From positions 11,402-28,560 of the forward strand of contig MU631743.1 of NCBI GenBank assembly GCA_026770615.1: a stretch of DNA of 17,159 nt, given 5' to 3'. Below are positions 6,721-15,116 of the stretch, in pieces. Position numbers and translations under genes: made by a program. The notes below the pieces were generated by a model, which saw only the letters and a program-made list of their open reading frames with translations, had not been told where the DNA came from and did no database searches. The DNA is from Pavlovales sp. CCMP2436. Lineage: Eukaryota > Haptophyta > Pavlovophyceae > Pavlovales. The first letter of the stretch is position 1. Every line of letters starts with the position of its first letter.

Positions 6721-7579
6721 GTCCTCGAGTCCGACGGCTCCGACTCCGACCGTTCTGACTAGTTCGAGGCCGTCGCCGCGTCGAGTTCTACCGACATGCA
6801 GAAGGTGACCTTCTCCAACGACACCAAGCAGGACAAGCCGGAGATCGACGGCTTCCACTTCGGGTACGGCCGCAGCTTTGTCCGCTCCCAGCGCGGGCTT
6901 GGCGAGATGCAGGGCCGCGGCGGGTACGGGCTCAGCGCGGAGACACGGCAGCATGCGCACGCCCGCTCTGCGAATCCCCAGCACCCCGCAGTGCTCAGCA
7001 ACGACGGCCGCAGTGGCGAGTTCGACACCCGCCCCAAGCTCGGTGCCAAGGTCGAGCTGCACGCATGGGGCACCAACGGTCCCGCTCATTAGCGTGTCGT
7101 GCCTTATTGAGGCAGGCGCAACCGTCCACTTCGCGAAGGGAGGGTCGTACCTCAACATCTCAGCCATCGGCGGCGGCCACGTCGCCGTCGACAAGAACTC
7201 CATGGTCTACGGCAACATTGAGGGTCAGGACGGCACCTCGTTCGACAACGTCAAGATGTGCCTGAAATCTGGCGCCGACCAGAGCCTGTTCCCCAAGAAG
7301 ATGATCATCAAGGAGGTGGAGGCGTGCAGGGTAGGCGGCATCAAGTCCAGCAGCCACATCGTGCACTGGGTAGGAGCGTCGCAGTTGGTCGCCGAGATCA
7401 CCGGTTTCGTTGTGATCAACGGCATCAGCGGCGCGCGCGCAAGCATGTGCGCGTCGGCCGACGGCAAGCCAGCCGCAGCCGCACAGCCGCCAAAGGTACG
7501 CGCATCATCGCGCCGCGGTGACCCCTCCAACCTACGCCGCGCAGAGCAGCGTTCCCAGGCCTCCTATGGCCAGGGAAAC
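6721..7579 (+). pseudogene. pol: Copia gag-pol linker and aspartic protease region
   Basis: The gag frame continues (6721-7092, with TAG at 6760-6762) through MQKVTFSNDTKQDKPEIDGF. Near 7080 a one-base change moves the signal to the next frame, read to TAG at 7580-7582. In that frame SCLIEAGATVHFAKGGSYL matches the protease active-site region of copia elements, whose usual form is LDSGAxxH. The catalytic Asp is Glu here and the following Ser is Ala. Further on, MVYGNIEGQDGTSFDNVKMC corresponds to the G-x-G-x-flap/NV region of the family. The protease normally cleaves the gag-pol polyprotein in the particle; with this active site and the frameshift it should be inactive. Assignment rests on motif order between gag and integrase. 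Confidence 0.6.
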
Positions 7580-7582
7580 TAG

Positions 7583-8683
7583 GTGGCCCGGGGGAGACCG
7601 GCGTTGCTGGTCACGGAGGGGGGCGCCCCTCTACAGGTGGACTGGCTGCATTTGTGGTCTCTCCGGACGGGCACAACGGACAAGAACCTGCTCGCGCGGA
7701 CGCGCAGGGCAGTCGACGACATGGGGAGTCAAACTCCAATGGCGTCGGCCCTCAACACGCTGTCGGACGCACGCATGCGGCGACTCACACACGAGTTGCC
7801 GTTGCCCGATGCCAAGGCCGCCGGCGAGATCACGTACCTTGACGTCTACTCGGCGTCTAAGCACGACTTGCCCATCAAGAATATCGAGGGGGACCGGTCG
7901 GGTTACAAGCATGCCATTCTCTTCGTGGATGCATACTCGCGATTCCGCCGGGCCTACTTTGCGAAGTCGCAGCGCGAGCTCCCCGGGCTCGCACGGCACT
8001 ACCTTTCCGAGCTCGGCGCGTCGGCACATGCCGGTGGCTTGTTCATACTCGGCAAGGGTTTTCGTCGGTACGTTCACACCGACGGAGGTACACCTATGAA
8101 CTCGGAGGCCTTTGGCAAGGTGCTTCTCGAGTAGGGCCTGGCAGCCAACGTCACGTCGTGCCCGCACACCCCTGCCAGCAATGGCATGGCTGAGCGCAGC
8201 TTTGGGACACTCGAGCCAGATGTGCGTGCGAGGCTGGCCACGTCAGGCCAAAGCTTCCGCCACTGGCATTGGGCGTTCAGGCACGCGGTTGCAGCTCGCA
8301 ACCGTCTCGCATCGCGGCGCGTCGTCGACCCGACGACTGGCGCCGTGCGCTTTGTCTCGCCTTTCGAGCTTTTCTTCGGCCAGCGGCCGAGCTGCAAGCA
8401 CTCTGTAATCTTTGGAGCGCCGTGCCGGGTTCTCTTGCTCGGAGAGGGGACCAAACCCAAGGGCAAGTTCGGCATGCAGTCGGCGCGCGGCAGAGTGATG
8501 GGCCGCGGCGAGGACGGCGTGCAGCTTGATCGGACCTACCGCTACATGCTGGGCTGGATTGTGTTGCTAGACGACGGATGTCTCGCATTCTCGCGGCATG
8601 TACAAGTCGACGAGCGCCCGCTCCTCGAGGGGGGGCTTTGGCTTTCCGAGTCCGATCCAACAGAGACGGCGTCGCCCGCTTAG
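7583..8683 (+). pseudogene. pol: Copia integrase core and C-terminal domain
   Basis: The frame follows directly on the protease frame after TAG 7580-7582 and ends TAG at 8681-8683, with a further in-frame TAG at 8132-8134. The catalytic triad is visible: Asp in TYLDVYS (7841-7843), Asp in YVHTDGGTPMNSEAF (8081-8083), and Glu in HTPASNGMAERS (8192-8194), giving D-x36-E between the last two. IEGDRSGYKHAILFVDAYSR is the expected second strand region. Downstream, SPFELFFGQRP matches the conserved P-x-E-x-x-x-G-x-x-P of copia integrases, followed by the C-terminal FGAPCRVLL and ARGRVMG. The N-terminal HHCC zinc module is not recognisable in 7620-7800, so it is degenerate or lost. The enzyme inserts element DNA into the host chromosome. 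Confidence 0.85.
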
Positions 8684-8698
8684 CAGGCGGGGACGGCA

Positions 8699-9517
8699 AT
8701 GGCATATGGGAACCAAATGAAAGGATACGTAAAGACGGCACACCCAGTGACGACAATAGCGAAGAGGCCAGCGCCTTTAGGACATGCATGGAAATCTGCC
8801 CAGACTTGTTTAATCAGAAACCTCCAGGGTCCTTCTGCCCAGAAACTCAGCCAACACACGAATACGCCCAAGGGAAGGCATGGGAAGAAAAGTCACGTAT
8901 TGACTACCATTTATGAACGCACACCTAGAGGAATGTGTAAGGCACACCTCTCCTCTGGAGCAAATTTGCGTCCCCACTGTTACAACCGAAGAAAAGAAAG
9001 TAATAAGCGTCCACACTGGATCGAAGCCGCTATCCCGCTCCAGGAGCTAGGCGACATTGTCCGGCCGATACAGAGAATACACCTCCTCCCACATCGCATC
9101 AAAGTGGACTTGGCAAATCCCACTGAGCGATTAGGAGCGATCGAGCTCATCCGCCCTGCACTGGAAGCTTGGTTTACTGCACTATCCCCGCAAATGCGAG
9201 GAGCATACATAGAAAAAGGAGTCCTTACGGAATTATCAGCTGCTTGCGAATGGCAAGCGTGCTCGCTCACCTTGAAAGATGCATTAGACCAATTAGTTGA
9301 ACTCACTGTTCGGACAGTTCAGGACGCCATAGGACAACCTGACCCTGCAAGACTAGGCAAACAGCCACGACCAGGCCGTCCCTGTCGAAATAAAACGTGG
9401 TCACCAGAAGCAGGCCCACACGCACAAATGGATTCGTGGTACAGAAAAGTATTAATTATCACAGGAGATATTATAAGCAACAAAAACAAAGAACAATATC
9501 GCCTACAAGGCTGGTAG
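8699..9517 (+). pseudogene. LINE ORF, N-terminal region, unknown domain
   Basis: A 272-codon frame from ATG 8699 (MAYGNQMKGYVKTAHP) to TAG 9515-9517. It is rich in Lys, Pro and Thr in the first third and more helix-like after residue 100 (HWIEAAIPLQELGDIVRPIQ, PALEAWFTALSPQMRG). No Cys/His knuckle, esterase fold or endonuclease catalytic motif (such as the SDH of AP-endonucleases) is visible. By position, upstream of the RT in the same strand and base composition, it probably belongs to the LINE polyprotein, which then continues in another frame from about 9571. The start ATG lies at the junction itself, so the true N-terminus is uncertain. Confidence 0.45.
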
Positions 9518-9570
9518 GGTTTTAATAACACATACACAAAAAAGATGGTCGATACCTTGAGGCAATTTTT

Positions 9571-10249
9571 TATAATAGCGGACAAACAACAAGAGGTCCT
9601 GCCTTACCACCCAGGAGCGATCTTAAAAATGACGAACAGGACGACGAGACCACTCTTCAAGTGGCACGGGACCCGTATCGACCCACAATAGCATCCCTTA
9701 GAATGAGGACCATCCCGCAACTAGAACTCTACAATCGCGAACTCGGAAAACGCATGGCAATACGCTACGCCAAGTGCGAAGCAGCTCAAAAAGTAGCCAA
9801 CTAAGCAGTGGATGACAGAATACAAGGTGCAATCAACACAGGCCTATTTCGAGCCGCCACCAACAATGCGAGAAAGCTCCTCTACCCACGATCCCTGCAA
9901 CAAGGGGTACACATGTTAAGACATCCGACAACAAATAAAGTCACAACAAAGCCAAAAGAAGTTATCAGTTTAGCTACAGTCTACACTCGAACACTACTAG
10001 GCAAAACCCCTCCCCTCCCGCCTACGGGCAAAGCATAGCAAGATCCAAGAGAATGGACTGACCTGACTAAACGCTGGACGGACGAAGAGACAACAAATGT
10101 CCAAGCACTTGCTACTCCAAACGATCTCGTCCGCCTAATTGTTGCCGGCAAGGCACGCAGCGCTCCGGGACTAGATGGTGTACAATACCTAGCCCTAGAA
10201 CTGCTGCTACAAGCCGATAATATTGAAACCCACATTGGTTACACACTCT
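9571..10249 (+). pseudogene. LINE polyprotein, pre-RT linker and first RT motif
   Basis: A single frame with two in-frame stops (TAA 9802-9804, TAG 10036-10038) carries LRMRTIPQLELYNRELGKRM, then AAQKVAN, then DDRIQGAINTGLFRAATNNA, then PREWTDLTKRW, and finally NDLVRLIVAGKARSAPGLDG followed by VQYLALELL. The last piece is the K-x-x-S-A-P-G-x-D-G-V motif that opens the fingers of LINE reverse transcriptases. The frame closes at TAA about 10252, after which reading shifts again (LNTTLKETTLPTQLG). Confidence 0.65.
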
Positions 10250-10308
10250 CCTAACAAACGTCCTCAACACTACGCTTAAAGAAACGACCTTACCAACCCA
10301 ATTGGGTA

Positions 10309-11763
10309 CATCAGAAATCGTCTACTTCTACAAAAAAGGTGATCCCACAAAACTTTAAACTACAGAGGCCTCGCACTCCAAAGCGTCATCTATAAATTAC
10401 CCGCAGCCTTCATGGCGGGACAGCTACTAGGCGCCGTAGGCAGAATGCAGCTCCTATCCGAACAACAGCTTGCGGCCAGAAAAAATGGCAGAGCAGGAGA
10501 CCACGTAGCAGTGATGGCTACAGCCATAGCTGAAGCACTGGCAGCAGGACGAGAATTACACATCATCACTTGCGACATCCAAAAGGCATTCGACGCAGTC
10601 CCACGATATGCCCTGTGGGAGGCAATGGAACGACACGGCTACCCACCCGAGACGGTGCGACGCGTTCGCATGCTCCAGACATGCATGGGGGCACATGTGC
10701 GAATAGACTACGGCAGATCAAAGCACCCGGTTCTCACTTCCATGGGGTGCAAGCAAGGCTGTCCGCTCAGCCCAATCACGTATTGCTTATTAAGAACATG
10801 CTACACCGCCAGCTGGATAAGCAGCCAGGTGGCTACCAACCGACTCCACCGCCAGGACACACTCACAGAAAGCCGTGCAATTCTCTTAAATACCAGGCAT
10901 ACATGGACGATTTAGCACTCTTTGCAGAAAATGCATGCACTGCACAGGCCATGATAGCAGATCGCTTCCTTGCGGCCTACACCATGGAATTCAACGCCAA
11001 GAAGTGCTATCACACCTCGATACTACCTAAGTTGCCAGAGCACTGGGGACCCAAACCACCAGTTCAGACAGTCATTGATGGACAAGGAAACCCCACCCAG
11101 AAAGCCTGCATCTGCCTCCCATCAAGGGATGCAAACTCCCCACACATAGAGGTGCCCCAGACGCCAAAGGACAAAACATTCGAATACCTGGGACATCTCC
11201 TAACCACGAACGGCAAGTGGCAGGCCCAGGAACGTGAACTCCTGATTAAGATAGCACAGGCCATGGGAAAGGTGCACCTTGCCTCGAGCAACGGGGCATG
11301 TCACACCCTTTGGGTAGCCAAGCTGTCCCACCATGACGTAGCGTCAATACTACCATACTATATGGGAGCATCAGACTTATCTGATGAGTTACTGTCCACG
11401 ATGCTTACAGCAATAGTAGAGGTCACGCGTCTTCGCTGCACAATAGGGCCCCATGTAGCAAGAGAACGCCTGTGCGGCCCCCCTGAATGCGATGGCCTAG
11501 GTCTGGTGGACCCGCGTGCCCAAAAAGTGAGGGAAAAAGTATCAGCCATGCTGCGCCTTCTCAACTCACCCGTGGAATCCGCAACGCATGCCCTTGCGGC
11601 ACATGCATTGAGAATCGCCCAAAACGGACCCGCGAGACAAACGAAGGCAAAACGATGCCCACAGCAAGGGGGGCGATCAAAAGTCTTTCCGAAGCACCCC
11701 AGCGGGAAGAAAATGGGATATATTCGAGAACTATGCATGCCTGCAGATAACACCTATGGGTGA
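10309..11763 (+). pseudogene. LINE reverse transcriptase palm and thumb
   Basis: EIVYFYKKGDPTK at about 10312-10355 and, after a one-base shift, NYRGLALQSVIYKLPAAFMA correspond to fingers motifs. HIITCDIQKAFDAVP (10558-10602) is palm motif A with the first catalytic Asp. SMGCKQGCPLSPI (10738-10776) is motif B. Around 10780 a one-base shift leads to the frame that carries QAYMDDLALFAEN (about 10895-10930), the motif C catalytic pair. It continues through FNAKKCYHTS and KTFEYLGHLLTTNGKW, the D/E motifs, and the thumb (LWVAKLSHHDVASILPYYMG), to a stop at 11761-11763. The enzyme copies element RNA at the target site. Clade is not resolved: motif C is MDD rather than the common ADD. Catalytic residues are all present, but frameshifts break the chain. 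Confidence 0.85.
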
Positions 11764-12178
11764 GCTCGCCCCTGTCCTACTATGGCCAGCCCTAGGCGCC
11801 ACCCGCCGTGCAAAACCCAAAATGGCTTCGGTCACCCTAGCATCAATGAGCGCCTGTTGCGTACTAAACTTGGCAAAACTGCGCACCGCAAGCAATGATG
11901 CCCCCACTTTAAGTGACACAGACAGACAATTGACAGCCATAAGTGCAGCCGAAGAAGACATATTAAGGACAAGCGGCAGCGCGATAAGGGACACGCTCAT
12001 TGCTCTTCAAAATGCCCTACCGATACATGCAAACATGGCTGCAGTGACAAAAAGTGTCAAAGAAGAGCTCAGAAAGAAGGACGTCGACACCGGTGACGCA
12101 CCCAAGCCCGGCAACTTACACTACACTCTCCTACGCCATAGCCTCAGCATGCACAAATCACGCGAAGCGGCAGTCTAA
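11690..12178 (+). pseudogene. LINE polyprotein, post-RT C-terminal region
   Basis: Near 11700 the reading frame shifts and KWDIFENYACLQITPMGELA continues the protein, through VLLWPALGATRRAKPKMAS and TLSDTDRQLTAISAAEEDIL, to TAA at 12176-12178. No R2-type endonuclease signature (a CCHC knuckle followed by a PD-x-D fold) and no RNase H triad is seen. Frame 11756-12178 begins with an ATG, but that ATG is internal to the polyprotein. Confidence 0.45.
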
Positions 12179-12269
12179 GCATCAGCGGCGTCAACCAAGG
12201 ACAATATATCTATATACGACGCGTATAAGTTTAAGGTAGCCATATGGGCCGCCCAGACAGCCGAGCGGG

Positions 12270-12520
12270 CAGCAAGGAAACTGATTCAAAACATAGCACC
12301 AGCGGCCATACCACCAATACAATACGAGCCCATACCCCAACGGACAGTATCGATCAAAACAAGGAACCATCAGCCTTACCTCCTATGCAGTATGAGCCCA
12401 TACCCCAACAGACAGCATCGCCCAAAACGAAGCACCAGCGGCCATACCACCTATGCAGTATGAGCCCATACCCCTAACGGACAGCATCGCCCAAAACAAT
12501 AAGGTACCATCATCCTTACC
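12270..12520 (+). repeat. LINE tail: EPIP repeat array, 68-bp units
   Basis: Units start with TA[TC]GAGCCCATACCCC at 12323, 12391 and 12459, exactly 68 bp apart. A separate pair further right (12796 and 12865) is 69 bp apart. The 69-bp spacing is 23 codons and reads EPIPPTDSIAQNELPAAIPP then MQ. The 68-bp units have one C fewer in the C-run after CATA, so each passes into a different frame. The array is therefore a decayed proline-rich peptide repeat. Confidence 0.65.
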
Positions 12521-12797
12521 ACCTGTTGGATACGGCCCTGATGCGTCTCTCAGCCTAGTCCTCTCGGCGCTAGCTGGAGGCAGCAGTCGCTCCGCGCGAG
12601 TGGCCAGCAGGGGCAACGATGGTGAAAGTAACTGCAAAAGACGAAAAGACGACGCCTTAAAGGCTGCATGTTCTATCTTATGGCAGCAGATCCGCTATGC
12701 CGCCCGGACTGGTTCTCACTCACTGATAGTCCAGTCCTGGTGTCCGAGGCCCAGACCAGCTCCGCGCTGTCCGGCGCCTGACACCACCCATTCATAA
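12453..12797 (+). CDS. Hypothetical frame in LINE tail
   Basis: A 114-codon frame begins in the third EPIP unit (MQYEPIPLTDSIAQNN) and runs on through GYGPDASLSLVLSALAGGSS, ESNCKRRKDDALKAACSILW and a Pro/Arg-rich end (CPRPRPAPRCPAP) to TAA. The middle section (12530-12790) interrupts the EPIP array and is more GC-rich than its surroundings, so it may be another small insertion. No domain recognised; low confidence that it is translated. Confidence 0.25.
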   Translation: MQYEPIPLTDSIAQNNKVPSSLPPVGYGPDASLSLVLSALAGGSSRSARVASRGNDGESNCKRRKDDALKAACSILWQQIRYAARTGSHSLIVQSWCPRPRPAPRCPAPDTTHS

Positions 12798-12900
12798 CGA
12801 ACCCATACCCCCAACGGACAGCATCGCTCAAAACGAGTTACCAGCGGCTATACCACCTATGCAGCATGAGCCCATACCCCCAAAGAACACCAGCACACAG
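12796..12900 (+). repeat. LINE tail: EPIP repeat, second block
   Basis: Two further EPIP units at 12796 and 12865, spaced 69 bp, with the five-C run that keeps the 23-codon frame (NEPIPPTDSIAQNELPAAIP followed by PMQHEPIPP). They resume the array that is interrupted at about 12525. Confidence 0.6.
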
Positions 12901-13440
12901 ACAACTCCTGCCAAACGATTACACTTGACTCGCAATCAACCTCCGAATAACAAAGACTCACTCCCAGGTGCAGACCCGACCATACCTTCCATGCAGCCTG
13001 AGCCCACTCTCAGGCCCAGCCGAGGCCAGCCACGCTTACGCATACCAATCGTGAAAATACAAATCCAGAAGAGACCGCCTCGAGTCATGCCCTCAAAGCG
13101 CATTCAGAAGAGCTCGTCCCGAGTCACACCCTCATCACTACCAGACGTAGCCTCATTCCCAGGTGCAGACCCGACCAAACCCCCATGCAGCTTTAGCCCA
13201 CCCTCAGGACCAGCCGAGGACAGCCACGCTTACGTATACCAATCGGGAAAATACAAATCCAGAAGAGACCGCTTCAAGTCATACCCCCAAAGCGCATCCA
13301 GAAGAGCTCGTCTCGAGCCACACCCTCAGCACTACCAGGAGCAGCCAGTCCCACCATACATCAGGAATCCAAAACAGGACTATCTAGTCCCACTATACAC
13401 CACGAATTCGCAGCAGGCCCGTCAAACAAGCACGCATTAA
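12859..13440 (+). CDS. LINE tail: frame with 195-bp (65-codon) duplication
   Basis: The frame from ATG 12859 (MQHEPIPPKNTSTQ) runs 193 codons to TAA. Within it two 195-bp units (AGGTGCAGACCCGACC at 12966 and 13161) are duplicated. In the frame best conserved between units, both encode GPAE[AD]SHAY[AV]YQS, then KYKSRRDR and RRAR, then HP[HQ]HYQ. Unit 1 has TGA where unit 2 has GGA in YQS-G-KYK, and the open frame reads unit 1 and unit 2 in different frames, so a frameshift separates them. Basic, Pro/Ser-rich protein of unknown role; perhaps a nucleic-acid binding tail of the LINE, which is inference only. Confidence 0.35.
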   Translation: MQHEPIPPKNTSTQTTPAKRLHLTRNQPPNNKDSLPGADPTIPSMQPEPTLRPSRGQPRLRIPIVKIQIQKRPPRVMPSKRIQKSSSRVTPSSLPDVASFPGADPTKPPCSFSPPSGPAEDSHAYVYQSGKYKSRRDRFKSYPQSASRRARLEPHPQHYQEQPVPPYIRNPKQDYLVPLYTTNSQQARQTSTH

Positions 13441-13449
13441 TCTCGGACA

Positions 13450-13947
13450 AGCCCGTCATATCCATACACGAAAATTGCCCACGCACAATGCGCTCATCTA
13501 CCAAACGGGCCTTCGAGAGCATCCAGCCAACCACGCTGACACACCACTCGGGCGGCAAGAAACCCAAAACCAAATATGAGCCAGCAAACTCAAAGTTGCC
13601 AAAACACAATCATAAGCCAGCAAGCCCGCAATTTCCCGCATCCCAAAGCCCTGCGCCCGAGGCCCACCCCCGTCAAGTGGTGGGATAGACTGAGCCAGCA
13701 GACAAGCCGCGTATATTTGTGTTTTTTTGCACCCGGGCAAAAATCTCAACATATTCGAGCCAGGCTAGCGAGGATGTAATGTTTGGGATGCGCAAAGGTG
13801 GGCCGCACTCGCAGGCGGTGCTGCATTTTCAGACGACGCGAGGGAGAACAGTGGAGGTCGGTCAGCGCGCCAGTCGAGAGTCGTCAGTCGTCGATCGTCG
13901 TGTGTCTGAACTGATCAGCGGTGGGGACGGTATCCGTGTGCTCGGGG
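13450..13947 (+). pseudogene. LINE tail terminal region, copy 1
   Basis: Homologous to the minus strand of 4387-4890. The first frame (MRSSTKRAFESIQPTTLTHH, then GGKKPKTKYEP, ending PEAHPRQVVG at 13688) overlaps a second that carries SRVYLCFFAPGQKSQ and, after a small indel in a T-run and C-run, MFGMRKGGPHSQAVLHFQTT and ASRESSVVDRRVSELISGG. The second frame is intact in the minus-strand copy and broken here. Similarity stops after CTCGGGG at 13947. That both copies keep the same peptide phases suggests real coding history; function unknown. Confidence 0.55.
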
Positions 13948-14035
13948 TAGATCCCTGGATCTGAGTGTTTTTCAACACTTAAGTCCGGTGAGATCCTCTG
14001 GGGGACGGACGTTTTAACTAGAAACTTACACACAC
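13948..14035 (+). other. LINE 3' end with small stem-loops
   Basis: AGATCC CT GGATCT (13949-13962) and AGTGTT TTTC AACACT (13964-13979) form two adjacent 6-bp hairpins, followed by GAGATCCTCTGGGGGACGG and a CACACACAC run at the junction with copia spacer. In LINEs with strict 3'-end recognition, such stem-loops are where the RT binds its RNA; that role is inference here. Confidence 0.35.
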
Positions 14036-14041
14036 ACGCCT

Positions 14042-14213
14042 TTCGAGTCCGAGCCGTCCACGCCCGTCGGCGAGTCCAAGTCGTCCACGCCTGTCGGCAA
14101 GCCCGAGTCCGTCGAGTCGGAGAGCGAGAGCGAGCTCAAAGCAGACAAGCCCGAGGCCTCCATCTTGCGGCCCGCAGGCTCCGCCTACCGCGCTGCCGCC
14201 GCCGCACTCTCGC
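14042..14213 (+). pseudogene. pol: Copia spacer between integrase and RT, acidic part
   Basis: Resuming after the LINE, the frame reads FESEPSTPVGESKSSTPVGK, then ESVESESESELKADKPEAS. It continues the Ser/Glu/Pro-rich composition that ends the integrase section (LSESDPTETASPA). This variable, unstructured spacer is usual in copia polyproteins. The frame runs into LRPAGSAYRAAAAALS, after which the coding-like signal moves to another frame (see next entry). Confidence 0.6.
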
Positions 14214-14702
14214 ATGCAGGCCGAGGCCAGCACGGGCGCCGAGCCGTGCGACGCTGCGCCGCCGCCATTGCAGGCCGAGGCCAGCCGGGTGGGCGCCGAG
14301 CCCACCCCACCACTGCCGCCCAGCGACGATGCGCTGGCCGGCAGTGGTGGGGGCACTGCCACACTGCCGCTCATGCATGCTGCGCTCGAGGAGGACGACT
14401 GCATCCGCACGATCATGCGCTTTCTGCCGACCACGCGTGCGCGCTGCGTCGCTCTTTTAGTCTCGGCCACCTGGCGCGCGGCCGGCCTCGCTGACCCCGA
14501 CCTGTGGCGTCAAATCAACATCCCCCGCCCCTCACACTCAAGCACAACCCGCAGAGGCGTGATCGAGCGTCAAGGAGCAAGTCGCGCGGCTTGGCCGCGC
14601 CGCGTGGTCAAGATGCTGACACGGCGGCCGCATCGCGCAGTCGCGTCGGCGCCGCGCCGAGTGGTCGAGTCGCTGCCGCCGCAGCATCGAGCAGCCCTGT
14701 CG
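14214..14702 (+). pseudogene. F-box-like motif region within the copia spacer
   Basis: In the frame of ATG 14214 the sequence reads MQAEASTGAEPCDAAPPP, an Ala/Pro/Glu-rich stretch, then residues 58-101 LEEDDCIRTIMRFL, VALLVSATWRAAGLADPDLW and RQI. This matches the F-box pattern: LPxELLxxILxxL, then V-C/S-x-x-W, then L-x-D-P-x-L-W-x-x-L. F-box segments bind Skp1 in SCF ubiquitin ligases. I see no substrate-binding repeats after it. The flanking spacer and RT are both in the frame one step away, so either two frameshifts bracket the segment or it was acquired. The peptide then turns Arg-rich and ends TAG at 14703-14705; the RT frame, overlapping it from about 14560, reads SRSKSRGLAAPRGQDADTAA. 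Could be a chance match in GC-rich sequence, but the spacing of the Leu and Trp positions is good. Confidence 0.5.
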
Positions 14703-14705
14703 TAG

Positions 14706-15091
14706 CGCACGCACGACCGGCCAACACAGCGTTCTACGGCGGGCAACCAGTAAGCATCCCTACTAACTATAAGCACGCCTTACGCTCAGAGCACGCCGCG
14801 GACTGGCTGCGAGCCATGCGGGACCACTCCAAGATGCATGACGAGAAGGGCACGTTCCAAGAGGTCGCCGTGCCGCTCAAGACGAGGCTGCTCCCCTGCC
14901 GATGGACCTACTCGCTCAAGTCGAGCAACGAGAACGAGGTCACGCGGTTCAAGGCGCGCACCGTCGTGTGGGGCAACATGCAGCGTCCAGGTATCAACTT
15001 CGAGCAGACATTCTCACCGACCGCCCGCGGCGAGCAAATCCGCATGATGATAGCGGTCGGCGCCAAGATCCATGGCAAGCGGCTGCGCTGA
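14706..15091 (+). pseudogene. pol: Copia reverse transcriptase, N-terminal half
   Basis: The frame (continuous from 14504) carries NYKHALRSEHAADWLRAMRD, then TFQEVAVP, then LLPCRWTYSLKSSNENEVTR, FKARTVVWG and QTFSPTARGEQIRMMIAVGA. These correspond in order to the copia RT fingers: the A-M-x-x-E region, the K-W-x-[FY]-K-x-K step, the Y/F-K-A-R-L-V motif and the ETFSP motif. TGA at 15089-15091 ends the frame in an extra stretch of about 25 nt that seems inserted before motif A, which resumes in another frame at 15117. Confidence 0.85.
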
Positions 15092-15116
15092 TGCGCAAAC
15101 CCGCAGGTCGCTGTGA

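Larger units (their letters stand above)
8690..14035 (+). mobile_element. LINE-like non-LTR retrotransposon nested in the copia element
   Basis: Composition switches from GC-rich to A/C-rich near 8690-8700 and back near 14035, where acidic copia spacer sequence resumes. Between them lie a long degraded open frame ending in a LINE-type reverse transcriptase, a tail of repeats, and stem-loop DNA. It is in the same orientation as the host element. I could not fix the exact junctions: the sequence CGAGTCCGA occurs on both sides (8648-8656 and 14044-14052) but is also typical of the spacer. There is no poly(A) tail. No endonuclease domain was seen, so the copy may be 5'-truncated. Confidence 0.75.

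Noticed and set aside
8648..14052. CGAGTCCGA on both sides of the LINE considered as its target duplication.
   Set aside because: The 9-mer is common in this Ser/Glu-rich spacer, and the left copy lies about 40 bp before the composition change, so it is not a reliable junction.
14018..14470. Minus-strand open frame of 150 codons in the copia spacer.
   Set aside because: Gly/Ala/Leu-rich shadow of the acidic spacer and the F-box-like frame on the plus strand.
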